Of a DNA stretch of 64,000 nt, positions 36,159-47,614 are shown in pieces. A program made the position numbers and the translations under genes. The notes below the pieces were generated by a model, which did no database searches, was not told the origin of the DNA, and worked only from the letters and a program-made list of their open reading frames with translations. Location: the NCBI GenBank assembly GCA_050084515.1, contig CM114271.1, forward strand, positions 66,712,001-66,776,000. Direction: 5' to 3'. Source of the DNA: Blasia pusilla (Eukaryota > Marchantiophyta > Marchantiopsida > Blasiales). The number at the start of each line of letters is the position of its first letter. Positions within the stretch are counted from its first letter, which is position 1.

Positions 36159-36482
36159 CTAGACTTCCTATGAAGACTATGAAAGGAGTCTTATCATGAA
36201 CTCGTGCTATTAGAGTTCAGTTAATTAAGAATATTACACACGCTACAACCTCTACTCAATACACCTTAGACATGTTCTTTTCATTCAACATAGCACGTGC
36301 CGCCTCAACAATATGTCGATTCTTCCTCTTAGACACTCCATTTTTTGTGGAGTGTAACGGCAAATCACTTGTCGTTGGATGCCATTCTGATGTAAGTATT
36401 CATCAAACTCTGTTGAAAGATACTCTCCTCCTCCATCACAACGAAATTTTAGAATGTGATCTCCAGTCTGCTTCTCTATTAG

Positions 36483-39330
36483 AATTCTGAGTCACTTGAG
36501 GTCACTTGAGGGATAACTAACCAATCAATGATTAGAGATCGAAGCAAATGTGGACTTGGGCACATAATGCAAGTACTTGAATGGGGAGGCTGCGCCACGA
36601 GGGATCCAATGTGTATATATTTGAATGGGAATGATTGATGTTGTAATTGCTGTTGATGCATTGCATGTCTCTCCATCACTCTTTCTGTCCACTACTCTAT
36701 CGATAAAGGTAATCAAATCAATCCACCAGGTTGGCAAAGACTAAGCCACAACAAAATTGAATTGGGGTGACAAGCATTCTATATTTTGCTGTTTTTAGAG
36801 TTCACTTGATAACAAGATTGTTGTGAGATGTGCCCAGACTCAGACACAAAAAAATGGCCCGGTTGTTTTGGAAACATGATTAGAAAAGTCCAATGCACGG
36901 TTATGTGAATTATTCACAACTTTCAGATCTGTTACTATGGATCCTCGTTTGAAATACACCAAGGGCAGAATTTCTCGTGCGGAATATTGAGATTCTTTAG
37001 TATGAAAAATTGAAAGTTTACAGGGAAAATAACTACATGTGAAATTCAATCCATTACAGAAGAATTGGATTGAGTCCATCAGGAAGGGAAGCATACTGCA
37101 CAAAAACAGACCGTCAGCTGAGGTTTATAAGGAGACGGTAGCCAGTAAAACTCCAGCGTGAAGGCCCTTCTAAACCTATGGATTCCTACTTAACCACAAA
37201 ACTTAGTGGAAAGTTTACAAGGAGTTTCAATTTTTCAACCTATAGGTTTTTCAAATGGCATATCAACTCTTATGTAGGACTGTAACACGCAGACCCAAAC
37301 AATATCCATGCGATGCATCCGTAGAAGTTTCGCTAAATCTTAACTTCCTAAAAAAGATGTCCCAGAAAGGAAAGAAGACACACAGGTCCTATCCAAGCTT
37401 AGAAGGTTTGAACAAGAGAGGAAAGATACGTCTTTCTTCTAGAAGGAAGACCTATGCTGCTATAATAGTATAGATATTGGAAACCTCATATTGCAGTGAG
37501 TTGAGATCCCAAACACACAATGACGAAAGAAACGCTAGAAGTGGAGATGGAGTTGTGAGTACCTTCGTATGCAGTTAAAATTTCTAGGTTTACTTTCTGC
37601 TCCTCAGATATGACACTGGATTTTTTTCTGTGTGCATTGGGGAATTTCTCTAAGTGGCTTTAAGGATTTTTTTCTCCATACGGTTTGTATGAGGAAGAAC
37701 ACTCATGTGAAGCAACTCTGTTAGGTTCAACTCTCCTTAACAAGTCTATGGTCGCAACTCTTCAAATCGAAAATCACGAAAGAAAAGGTTTGATTCAAGA
37801 GAGATTAAACATGAATTTTCTGCAGTTAAGCCTGACGCCAATTATGAGCGGACTTATTCTGCAATCTCTGATACACATCACAATATTCATTAGAACGGGG
37901 TTCTCAGAAGTTTGTTCGACTTCTACATGTCACTAAGTTGAAATCCCAAGTCGAAAGGGCAATGCAGACTGGTGTGTTTCACTACTGACCTTCTCCTGTC
38001 TCATTTGGAAGCGAAAGTGATAGAAAAGTAACCTTTTCTTGTCTCATTTGGATGAAAGAACCTTTCTTATGTCTCTTCCATGAGCAGAGTCCTTAATTTA
38101 GATTCCAAACATAGAGAAAGACAATCAATAGAATAAAATGACATCGTAGAAAATGACTATAAGAACCATGCCCTGTCAGCTTTTGAAAAGAAACCTGCGG
38201 GAATAGAATTTGAGCGATTCTATTTTGTGCATTTGCCGTCTCCAATGTGTGTCTCTTTCACTAGTCTTCCCTACAATACGCTTCTCGTCATTGTAGGAAA
38301 AACACTAGTAAGGCCCTCGCCTAGTTAGAGAAGAGTGTAAGGAGATTGTGGCCCTCATTCGTTTCCACGTCTTCAATGCCTCGCATCAGGATTCAATAAA
38401 AGCTGCCAGATCCACCAAACACTCAACGTGTAGACATCAGGGACTAGCTACGGCCTCTTGTGCAAATTACATGAAAGCTCCGTGCATCTGATCTTTTTCA
38501 TGGTGAATCTGAAGGCCTCGCACACCTCAATCCACCTACAGGATCCACTGTCCACAAGTGTTATATTAGCATTCGAGAACACCTTCTTGATTTCAAAGGT
38601 TGTGGGGCAACAATGGAAATCCACTGGTAACACGAAGAGGCAAGCATTTGCTAACCATGTGTAATAAACACCCATTGTAATAAGCACACTAGTCTCAATA
38701 AGGGAAGAGGGCACAAATGCAAAAGGCTCACATAAACAAACTCAACCTATGGAATAACATGACTTTCGCCAAATGAAGTTAAGGAAACGGACAAGAGTAC
38801 AAGTTCCTATGATGTCCACACTTGTCACTTTGAGAGAAGGAGTTGAATTAAAAAGAGATAAGAAAAAATAAAGTATAACACGCGCACTTTATTCTGATCC
38901 TCTTCTCTCAAATGAGTCAAATTTTAAGATAATAATTTTACACGAGAAAGAAAAATTGATAAAAAATGACACTTGTTACTTCCATCAAATACGGATGTTG
39001 GGCATTTATTTGACTTGGCCTAATATATTTTTTCAGTCCTTTTATGAGGAGTTGGTGATGAGGTTGTTCCTTAAATCTTGATTTGTTGTTTGTCTTCTCT
39101 TTGAATTTTTTCCAACGATCTCTTTTGGCGATGCTTTTTATTTTGTCTTATCTTAATGTTGTTTTCCATGATTGCTTTATGTTGTTGGTAGTTTTGCTCT
39201 TGCTATTTGATCCATTTTCTCTTTCTCTTTGTGAAAGTGCTTTATCTTTTTCATTGTTTCCATTGAGTGATTTTGGTAATTAGATGTCCCATGTATTGTC
39301 TTTGAGTGGTGCTTGTTATTTTAGGTATTG
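36483..39330. other. Intergenic DNA
   Basis: A few overlapping frames (for example about 88 codons on the minus strand at 38448-38714) have no recognised family. A partial copy of the 20.54-20.72 kb Helitron-like element lies at about 38805-38890. Nothing else is identified. Confidence 0.4.
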
Positions 39331-40060
39331 GTGTGACGTCCTTGCCATGCAAGGGAATGAAAATTAATCATGTTCCACACAAATATTTTTTCTTGCTGCC
39401 CGTGGAATAGAAATAATTTCCTTGTTGCCCGTACAATAAAAAACATTTTCTTGCTGCCCAGTTGCCACATGTCAAACAGAGAGGAGTCTTCCTTTTTTTG
39501 TTTGCATGTTATGTATGTATCAAGCAAGGGTATTTTGAAAATCAAGAAGCCATCATCTCTTACTAATATGGATATCCCTTTTATGTAGGGTTACTTGTGG
39601 CATTGCAAACAAAGTCGTGTTTGATGATCATAGATGTCATATTGGTAGTGTTAGAGCAAAAAGGTTTTGTGGGACCTAAATGCATCTTACCTCTTATTTA
39701 GGGCTGTTTATAGGACCTTATAAGTTATAGTAAGTTCCTTATTTTGGTGTAATTGAATTTCCATTTTGGAAAGAGCGTCTAGATCCGCTATTGAGGCTTA
39801 GGGATGGAGAGGTGACCTGTGTATATAGATTGTCAAGGAGAGAGGGAGAGGGTATATCTCATGGAATGAGAGCTTAATGACCTTATTCTCTCTTTGTTGC
39901 ACCTCCCTCCATAAAGCAACCTAGCTATAGTCTTCTTTGCCTTGCGAGTAATCCAAGCCTCTCATTAGATACACGATTTGGTTTAGCATGAGAGAGGGCT
40001 ATGGATTGTGAGATCTAATTTGTATTACATTGTCACAAAGAGAGAATGATGAGGGTTCTT
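39331..40060 (+). mobile_element. LTR relic, copy 3
   Basis: It begins TGTGACGTCC and carries, in the same order as the other LTR copies read on their sense strand, GAGGTGACCTG, a TATA-like GTGTATATAG (about 39817), TTATTCTCTCTTTGTTG and AATCCAAGCCTCTCATTAG. No retroelement protein adjoins it. The downstream boundary is approximate. Confidence 0.55.
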
Positions 40061-42399
40061 CAAGAGAGATGTGTTGAGAGAGGCGACTCTATGATGCAAA
40101 ACTTTGGAGCATGGAGTCAGTCATTGATTTTTTGGGTTGAAGACTATATCCCCCATTGAGTGGCTCATGTCAGTGATCTCAAGACCTTTAGTTTGTTGTT
40201 TTGTTGAAGGGGATTTTAGTTTATTGTTATGTTGAAGGGGATTTTTGTTTGAAATCGACATGTGCAAATTTAAGTGCTACCAAAATTCCAATGAGGATGT
40301 ATTATAGAGCAAGATCTCTAAAAAGAGGTTCATGGGAGAGTGGATCTACTTGTAAGCTTTCTATTTTTTTTGTTTTTATATGTCAAATTTGGGTGTAGGA
40401 AGAATATGGGAGAAAGTACTATCAATTCTTGGGAAAATTAAGGCCATGGACTATTTAACGATTGCCTCCAATGGCAAGTATGAGTTTATATGTTGCTAAA
40501 AATTTTCTAAGGTTGTAGGTCTTGAAGCAAGGCATGCAACACAAAAATATTGATCTTGTACGTAGAATTTTTCATTCAATAGGTCACACTCATTTGATAT
40601 GCATCTAAAAAGACACTCGTTATTGTTATTAGCCATATTTTGGATCAACCAATGTTGCATCTCTTGAGTCTAGATTTTGGATTATCCCTCAAACTCAAAA
40701 GTCCTAGATGGGGCCATACATTGTTCTAATTCCTCACTCCCCAAGATTGGTTAGTAAGTCATTCTAGATGTGGAATAAACTTCCTTGATAGTCTAGTGAC
40801 TTGAAATAGTGCTCACATGCTTGGAGGTCTCGCCAAATTGCCTAATGGACCTTGAATGGGTATCTAATTGAAACTCAATATCTAAAACCCGTATCAAGGT
40901 CCAAGCTTAGCATCCAAAATGGGACTATATGGACTTAGTTTGTTGTCAAAATCCTATCATGAATCTCTTAGTCCATCTTATGCCATTGGCTCAATCCCTA
41001 TGGTCCTTAAGGTGGGGTTTAGATTCCAAATTCATCCCCCTTAGATAGAGTTCTAGAGAAATTCAAATCTTCTCTCATCCAAAGAATCCTTCTTGGACGA
41101 TTCTTTATAGCACTCAATCCAAACTATCATTCCAAGCTAAACTCTCAATCATGTACGTTCCAAGGTAGGATAAGCTCCTCCTCTTGACTCATTATTAGTC
41201 TTTAAGGAACTCTTCATATCCCTTGTGACCAAGCAAGATCACAAGAACAAAAGTATGACCCCACCCCTTTAGGAGTACCTTTTATAAGGAATAAAAGATA
41301 ACTTATCATTTGAGATTTCCAACAACCCATTTCGAGTCTCTTGCAACTCCATTGCAAGCCTTCAAAGTTGCAAAGTATGAGTCCCAAAATCTACAATTTG
41401 TGGTCCAATTGTGAGTCTAATTTGCAATCACTTCTGTAATTGTATTACAAGCCAATTGCATGGCCCCATAGTAGCAATGGAAAAAGATTTGAGAAATGGC
41501 TACACGGACTCACAAACCTGCTTGGACTTGGAAATTAGCCACTCTTTGCAAAGAAAAGATGCCTATCTTATATCCAAAGTTTAGCAAGGCATTTATATTG
41601 GTTGCTTACTTGGTATTAGACACTATAAGCCATATAATCCCACCTCTTCTATAAACTTCATTCAAGAGATGTTGCAATTGATGAGCAAACTAGGTATGTT
41701 ATTAGTAAGAGACCTAGTTTGAAGCCTAGTTTTAAGAAACTCTTTCAACCAAATCTTCCATTTTGTTCATAAGTCGTCCTTCATACTTAGCATATATCTT
41801 CACTCATTGATAATCCTTACCATAAAGTGTATTTGGACCTTGATGTCTTTATTGATCTAATTCAATCTTTTCTCAATTTAATATCCCCTCCAGCTTAGAA
41901 CTTCTCAACCTTTCTCCTAAGTAGTACTTTGAATCATGGATAGATGTTATAATAATAGATGAGGTTTCCATTGGGTCTATGTTGTCTAAAGTTCCACTTT
42001 GTCTACTCTATGGACACTTTGATAAGATGAGATAAATACCTATATTTTCTTTCATCTTGCATTAAAGAAACCTAATATGTTGTGCTTATTGTAATATCCA
42101 ACTTGTCACCTCTAAGGTCTTCTTAATAGAAAAGCTCCCACATATTTTCTTGTGTCACTATCATAGTAGGTGGTCAATCTACAACCTACAAGTATGTTTT
42201 TATTGGTTCAATGATCTCAATATTTGTAGCAAAGTATAGATGAGGAAATGAGTTCCTTTCAAAGGAGCAACTCTTTTTTCTTCTTTTGTGGTCTACTTGC
42301 ATGACGGTCAAGTCTCTTTGGAAGTGGCCCATGTGGGCTTTAGGGAAACCATAGATGTAGATCAGGTAGAAATATCCAATATTTATTAGTTGCTCAAGG

Positions 42400-42400
<1 letters not shown>
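40061..42400. other. AT-rich intergenic DNA
   Basis: No coding region, RNA gene or repeat structure is recognised in this stretch. Confidence 0.45.

Positions 42401-42401
<1 letters not shown>

Positions 42402-42445
<44 letters not shown>
42402..42445. repeat. (CT)n microsatellite
   Basis: About 22 CT units form the left flank of the SINE-like element. Confidence 0.95.
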
Positions 42446-42446
<1 letters not shown>

Positions 42447-42700
42447 ACCTCTCGGTAGATGACCAAGAGGTTAGCTGAACAAACATAAGGTCCTCTTGAA
42501 GAGGTATTGGGTTCAACTCTCCCCTTGGACAGTGGGGGGCGGTCTCAACCTTTTGGCATGGATGGTCCATGTTCGAGAGAGAGCACGCCTTGTGTGCCTT
42601 TCATGTGTGTGCCTTGACTATGCTATGGGGTTAAAAATCTGGATAAAATTCCAGGCCTTCACAAAGAAAAAGAAAAAGAAAAAAACAAAAACCAAATCTC
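42446..42700 (+). mobile_element. SINE-like element with A-rich tail
   Basis: A pol III-like head is visible: a box A-like GTTAGCTGAACA near 42470 and a box B-like GGGTTCAACTC near 42510, about 40 bp apart. About 150 bp of body follows, and it ends in an AAAGAAAAAGAAAAAGAAAA tail at 42664-42695. tRNA-derived SINEs have this layout. The parent tRNA is not identified. No target duplication was fixed, because the left side is a CT tract. Confidence 0.5.
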
Positions 42701-42810
42701 CTCAGTGAAAACCCCAAATCAAGATGTGAAGGTGCCTGTCAGATGCGATGTCAATTTCACACATGTGGAAGGGGTCCCATAAGCCACATCGGCTTCACGT
42801 GGACTGAAAA

Positions 42811-42813
<3 letters not shown>

Positions 42814-42871
<58 letters not shown>
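42814..42871. repeat. (CT)n microsatellite, about 28 units
   Basis: This is the longest simple repeat in the window. With the tract at 42402-42445 it brackets the SINE-like element. Confidence 0.95.
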
Positions 42872-42873
<2 letters not shown>

Positions 42874-43372
42874 GTATATAATATCTCCCCTTTGATATGA
42901 TGTTCACAAGGTGTTAAGCTAGCATGATGGTGCTTTTTCTCATCGCAACCACGAGGGAGAGCATTAGAATAGTTCCTTCTCTCCTTTTCCATTGACACTT
43001 CCACATCAAGGTTGATAGAGTCCATATCAATATAATTGCATATCCACGAAGAAGATGGGTTGCTTTGTAATTCCTTACGATCAACTACTCTAATCATACT
43101 CTTTTGGTGCTTGTGACTTGTAAGTGCTACTTCATTCATAAATCAATGGGTAGTGTTGGAATATGAATTTAATATGAATACATGTCAATTCGCATGATTT
43201 CTAATCAATAGTATTTTCTTGAGGTCAAGTGTGTATGTCTTTAATGACTCAAATCTATTTGTAGATGATAACAAAAGTGATAATTTATGCCTGAACATAA
43301 GTCTTAGAGGACTTATGGAGATCCTAGATATAATCTTGAGTCATTATAAACACTCAAGATTGCATGGAAATG

Positions 43373-43815
43373 GACAAGTCCGTCCATGGACGGAAAATGG
43401 TGTCGGACATGCCGCTCGGGTTTCCGTGAGCCATGGCCCAACCCTGAGCCCGTTGAGCCCGTCGCGTAGATCTAGGCTTGCCAAGCCCGCACCTATTTTG
43501 TGGCATGCGTGCAGATTGCACCAGCCTGTGACAAGCGTGTAAGGTGAGCTAGGCCCTAATTGGGCGAGCTCATGCCCACGGTTGAGCCCGCACAAAGCCT
43601 GCATGGAAAGTTGAGGGCCTACAAGGCGGGCTCAAGGCCTGCACATGACGGGCTAAGGCGCAGACCCTAAGCCTGGAATGGGGGCCCAACTCGTCTTGCA
43701 ATCTTGCCGTAGGTTAGTGCAAGCTACGCGCGAGCCACAAACGGGTGTGGGCTTGGCCAACCTGGGTCTACGTGATGAGCTTGGCGGGCTCGAGTGCAGG
43801 ACGCGGGAAGGGGCA
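43373..43815. repeat. GC-rich degenerate GGGCTC/GCCCG repeat
   Basis: It starts TGGACAAGTCCGTCCATGG and continues with irregular repeats of GAGCCCG, GGGCTCGG, AAGCCTGCA and AGGCCTGCAC. Composition jumps compared with the AT-rich flanks. The first bases match the left end of the 48993-49264 element. Open frames on both strands are low-complexity. Confidence 0.55.
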
Positions 43816-45300
43816 TTCCTTGTAGTGCAAGTTATTAGAAATTAAAAGGCATGCTTCAAACTATCATTTTTTTGGATTGATATTAGTTGTAAATTTCCAA
43901 CCACAATAGAATCCTTTCTTGGAGTATGCAATTTCTCTAAGGAAAATTTTGATACAATCATAGTGAACCAGCTTCTCTACATTCATGCAAAGGTATAAGA
44001 GCAAGTGCATGACATACTACAAATCCTCTTATTCTTCCTTCCTTTTTTTCTTTTGTAAACTATATCCTCAATAACCTTGTGATTATGTTCTAGACTTCCT
44101 CATCCTTCTCCTTTAGATGTGTCCAATTAAGTATGTAGGGGGGAGGGGAAGTGTATTGATACAAATAATATTCACATTCTTTGATGTGCACATTTTGAGG
44201 ACGAGTTTGAGGAATGAACCCATGATGTGATGAGAGAGGCAATACCATAAATATCTACTATTAATAGAGGATGACTTCTTGATTTGCAAACATCTATCTA
44301 ATTGACACATAAGATTGGGATATTAAAATTTTTTTAGTAAGAAGGGCACTGAGATTTCATTTTTTGGATTTTTGGGTAGCACTAATATTAGTCTCGTGCA
44401 TAACACTAGTTATACATGAGTGGCCTGTACTTTAAGGAGCACAATTGGGCAACATTGAGAAGATAGATTTCATTCATTGGATGATGTAGAGTTTATTGAT
44501 TCAGCATGCTCTAACTTGGTGTGTTGAAAGGTTAAGCAACAATTGCAAAACTCCGCAAAAGAATTAAGGAGTTTGAGTTAACTAGTATTACTACCCATAT
44601 ATTAGTAGTGCATGAAGTATTTTGACGTATTGCTCTAGCATATGTTGATCTCTATAAATAAATGGTTTGGAATGCCCATAATGTTTAGCGGCTTTAGCCC
44701 TTGTGACATATGGCAAATTTTCCGAGTCTAATACAAAGTAGGGGTAGCTCCCTACATTATTATGGGAGAATGCCCTTACACGGGGTACCTTCCCTCATGG
44801 TGACACATGTCTTTCTCGGCCTTTAATTGATTGATATGTGTTGTTCTCCCCATTAACTTTGTGTTTGAAACTTGAGCCTTTGTCTTCTCGAGCTAATTCA
44901 TTTACTCGTCCAAAGCACGGACAAGAGCTAGTGAGTATAATAATAAAGATATGTGGTGACAGTCGGACATGCGATGGATGATTATATTCCTCTTTTGGTG
45001 AAAGTATTTGAACAGTTTTTATCATTCATGTGGCTAGGAGATCTTTCTTTTCCTCCCCATGGGCCTTTTTTCCTCATTTGGTTTTTCTCTCAAATCTTTT
45101 TTCTATTCCCTTTAACAATTCTTGCCTCTTTTTGACTTTTACTAGTCCCTTTTACTTTTGATTTCCTTGTCCTCTTATAAAATTTGTATCTACATTAAAA
45201 TGAAAATCTCTTAGAGTCAACAAAAGAATACCACGCAGCGAACCCATCTTCATTCATTCATATACTATTAAAATAAATAAATAAAAAATTCTCGTCGCTC
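43816..45300. other. AT-rich intergenic DNA
   Basis: No coding or repeat feature is recognised. It ends in an A/T-rich stretch (AATAAATAAATAAAAAAT, about 45270-45289), where composition switches abruptly to the GC-rich region upstream of the copper transporter. Confidence 0.45.
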
Positions 45301-45571
45301 GTAGCCCGTGGGCCCCCTTCAACGAACTGGCGACATGGACACCAACCTCAATCGGACGGTGTCGACGCTCAGAAAATCGTGCCGACCACAGCGACATGCA
45401 CAGAATTCAAACGGACCGTCGCGACTTTCCAAAAATCACGCCAACCACAAACAGCAAGGTCGTCGCGGAACATTGTGCCCGCGGCGCAGCCATGCGTTTA
45501 GAGTCTTCATTACCCTTTACCACGTTGCTTTCACGACTGGTTTCGTAATCGGAAAACCACGCCGGTGGGCC

Positions 45572-45606
45572 CTTTCTGCCCGGCTCGCGAAAAACCGGGC
45601 AGAAAG
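45572..45606. repeat. GC-rich hairpin upstream of the copper transporter
   Basis: CTTTCTGCCCGG (45572-45583) and its exact reverse complement (45595-45606) are separated by CTCGCGAAAAA. It lies in the CpG-rich stretch about 760 bp before the start codon. Confidence 0.75.
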
Positions 45607-45691
45607 AGTCGCGACGTGTCCTCACTGTTTCTGCGACCGTCGGGCCGGCCTGGGATCAGCCGTAACGAGAGAGGGTCTCAGAGAACGCCAC

Positions 45692-45810
45692 GTACAGGTC
45701 GCGCACTATTTCTGCGTCCTACGGTGTGTTATTTTGCAAGACGACGTTCTTGGGACGGTCACGTCCGACACTACGGGGCGTGACTTGAGACGCCCTATTA
45801 ACTAGTGTAC
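45692..45810 (+). promoter_or_regulatory. Two GTAC copper-response cores (candidate)
   Basis: GTAC occurs at 45692-45695 (CACGTACAGG) and at 45807-45810 (GTGTACAC). GTAC is the established core bound by SPL7/CRR1-type copper-deficiency regulators in green plants. Two copies in this GC-rich upstream region are suggestive, but four-base motifs also occur by chance. Confidence 0.3.
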
Positions 45811-46362
45811 ACTCCCACGGGGCTCCGTGCTATGGAACATTTACGTTTGCAAAGGGAAAAGCGATCTTGAAGAGGAAAGGTTCCAGCGATTCGGACAGAA
45901 AGGTTGGACTATGGCGATCTGATACTGCACTTTTTGAGTAGAAAGTCAGTCGAGTGGAGCGCACACGTTGAATTCTTGCTCGGCGCAGGAATCTGAGGAG
46001 CGGATCGCCGGCAGCGCGCGAGAGAGATTGGGGGACATCGCCTTGCCCTTGAGAGAGAGAGAGAGAGAAATAAAGGCTGTCAGTCTTGGGATTCAACTCT
46101 CGGGGCTCAGAAATCCCATCTCATCTCATCTCGAGATGATACCAGTAAGCTTCCTTCTGCTGCCAAAACTCGTGACGGACGGATCGTTTCTATTTCAAAG
46201 CTTTCTCGCTGATCCCTGGCCGCCGGTCATGAGGTATTCATCGGATACTTGAATAGGCTCTTTCTGGAATTGAATTTTGTGAGAGCGGAGTTCTCGGAGC
46301 AGAGTGAGGGAGAGGGAAGTTCAGTCTAGAATTGGTAGCGAAGAGCAGATACCGACAGGACG

Positions 46363-46842
46363 ATGGAACAAGGCCGTGGCCTCATGAATTCGACCACGCA
46401 TTTGGCAGACGCGCCCATGGGAGGACTGGAGATGAACAATGGGATGCAGATTACCTTCTACTGGGGTAAGCAGGTGACATTGCTGTTCCAGGCCTGGGAG
46501 ACGAAGACCGCAACGCAATACGCCCAAACTGTGCTGGCCTCGCTGGTCATCGCCATGCTGCACGAATGGCTGTCGTATTTCCGGGCGTCGCTGTTGAGAA
46601 AAGCCATGGATCAACCTGTGAAAGACTCTGCGTCCCGTCCGCCTCACTTTCCCTCTGTCGCACTCCGGGTGTTTCTTTCGATTCTTTTCGCGATCAATGC
46701 TACAACGGGGTACTTCCTCATGCTGATGGCCATGTCTTTCAACAGCGGAGTGTTTATCGCGATCATCTTAGGTCTCACGTTCTCGCATTTTGTCTGCTTG
46801 ATGCGTCGAAAATTGTCTTCAGAAGTTGGGCGTAACGTTTAA
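46363..46842 (+). CDS. COPT: CTR/COPT-family copper transporter
   Basis: The 159-residue protein would carry Cu(I) across a membrane as a trimer; the family acts at the plasma membrane or vacuole. The N-terminus has a Met-rich segment, MGGLEMNNGMQ (residues 19-29), followed by ITFYWGKQVTLLF, which is the typical lead into the first membrane helix (residues about 53-73, containing LHEWLSY). After a short basic loop, helix 2 (about 100-124) ends with the MxxxM pore motif as M120-L-M-A-M124. Helix 3 is about 128-146. The family GxxxG in helix 3 reads G137-L-T-F-S141, so the second Gly is Ser. There is no C-terminal CxC. Length and lack of introns fit plant COPT genes. The ATG context (ACGATGG) is strong; Met8 is an alternative start. 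An AG-rich leader lies upstream (about 46048-46070). The stop codon starts a perfect palindrome. Confidence 0.93.
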   Translation: MEQGRGLMNSTTHLADAPMGGLEMNNGMQITFYWGKQVTLLFQAWETKTATQYAQTVLASLVIAMLHEWLSYFRASLLRKAMDQPVKDSASRPPHFPSVALRVFLSILFAINATTGYFLMLMAMSFNSGVFIAIILGLTFSHFVCLMRRKLSSEVGRNV

Positions 46843-46879
46843 CCTTTCCATTTTACTTTTAAAGTAAAATGGAAAGGTT
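46841..46879 (+). repeat. 39-bp perfect palindrome at the COPT stop codon
   Basis: AACCTTTCCATTTTACTTT (46841-46859) and its exact reverse complement (46861-46879) are separated by a single T. The left arm begins with the last two bases of the TAA stop codon (46840-46842). In the transcript it would form a 17-19 bp hairpin at the very start of the 3' untranslated region. Confidence 0.9.
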
Positions 46880-47552
46880 TCGAATTGGTTTAAACACGAC
46901 TGTAGATGTTATCGACAGTTCTCAGTTCAAATCACGCGGTGACAGTCTAGATTCAGGTCCAAAGTGTTGGTTGATCAGGCGTGAACTCGCTCGTCATGGG
47001 GCATGACTTTCGTGAACTGAATCTCGTAGATCCATGCCTTCGTGAATAGACGGACGTCATGGGATTCACCACAGAGAGCTCAATCACTCTGGAGGTACTC
47101 GCGCTATTGTGTTTCAGCTGCATGCTGAAGGGTTACCGAGTTCATAATCCCTGTGGTGAACTCCTCGGGATCCATTTCATCTCGAGTACATACGTCATTA
47201 CGCCTCTCCAGCGTAGGCAGATGCGGAGTCTTACCACTTCGCGGTGAGGTTTGTAAATTCTAGCAAAAGAATTGTAATTGAAGTACGGATGCAAACACTC
47301 ATGCTAGAATTTTTTTTTTTACAAGAAGAAGTAAGAAACAACGCGCGACCGAGAATTACAAGCTTTAAGATCCGGATAATTCCGACAATGGTCGAACTAG
47401 CCAGCACTAGGTCTCCAGCGCCTTCCATCGCTTCAGAATCTGACTTGCTTTGTTTCTCAATGACTGTACGCGGTCCATTTTGTATTCTACGTGTGTATCT
47501 GACAAATTTCCTATTGTGCCAAACATTCTGTCTGGAGCATGCGATTGCGTCA

Positions 47553-47614
47553 ATCAATATTCTTCAATATTGATCCTCAATATTGAAGAACCTTGCCTTC
47601 AATATTGAGGATCA
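47553..47614 (+). repeat. Overlapping alternative hairpins
   Basis: Three mutually exclusive stems share sequence. ATCAATATT/AATATTGAT is at 47553-47561 with 47566-47574. TTCTTCAATATTGA with its complement is at 47560-47573 with 47577-47590 (14 bp, loop TCC). TGATCCTCAATATTGAAG with its complement is at 47571-47588 with 47597-47614 (18 bp, loop AACCTTGC). All are built from the palindrome CAATATTG. Confidence 0.9.

Larger units (their letters stand above)
33225..36482 (-). mobile_element. Ty1/copia retrotransposon relic (interrupted)
   Basis: On the minus strand, integrase core (LKFRCDGGGEYLSTEFDEYL, then GIQRQ) lies near 36455-36340. Integrase C-terminal part (LKVFGCIFYAHVHCERRQKL, then CIFIDY) starts near 35015. 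A variable linker lies at 34772-34400, and RT and RNase H follow down to about 33225. Stops and shifts are frequent, for example YAQ followed by a stop near 34275. A 1.1-kb element with inverted ends is inserted in the integrase region. No gag, primer-binding site or LTR is attached. Confidence 0.85.

Noticed and set aside
43219-43604. Frames over the GGGCTC-rich region
   Set aside because: Low-complexity GC repeats give open frames on both strands by composition.
45308-45805. 165-codon plus-strand open frame upstream of COPT
   Set aside because: It starts with GTG, has irregular Arg/His-rich content expected of GC-rich DNA, and no domain.
47231-47573. Overlapping frames on both strands, about 108 codons each
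   Set aside because: Neither has a recognised motif or a proper ATG start, and both end in the hairpin cluster. A short ATG-initiated minus frame with a hydrophobic segment cannot be excluded.
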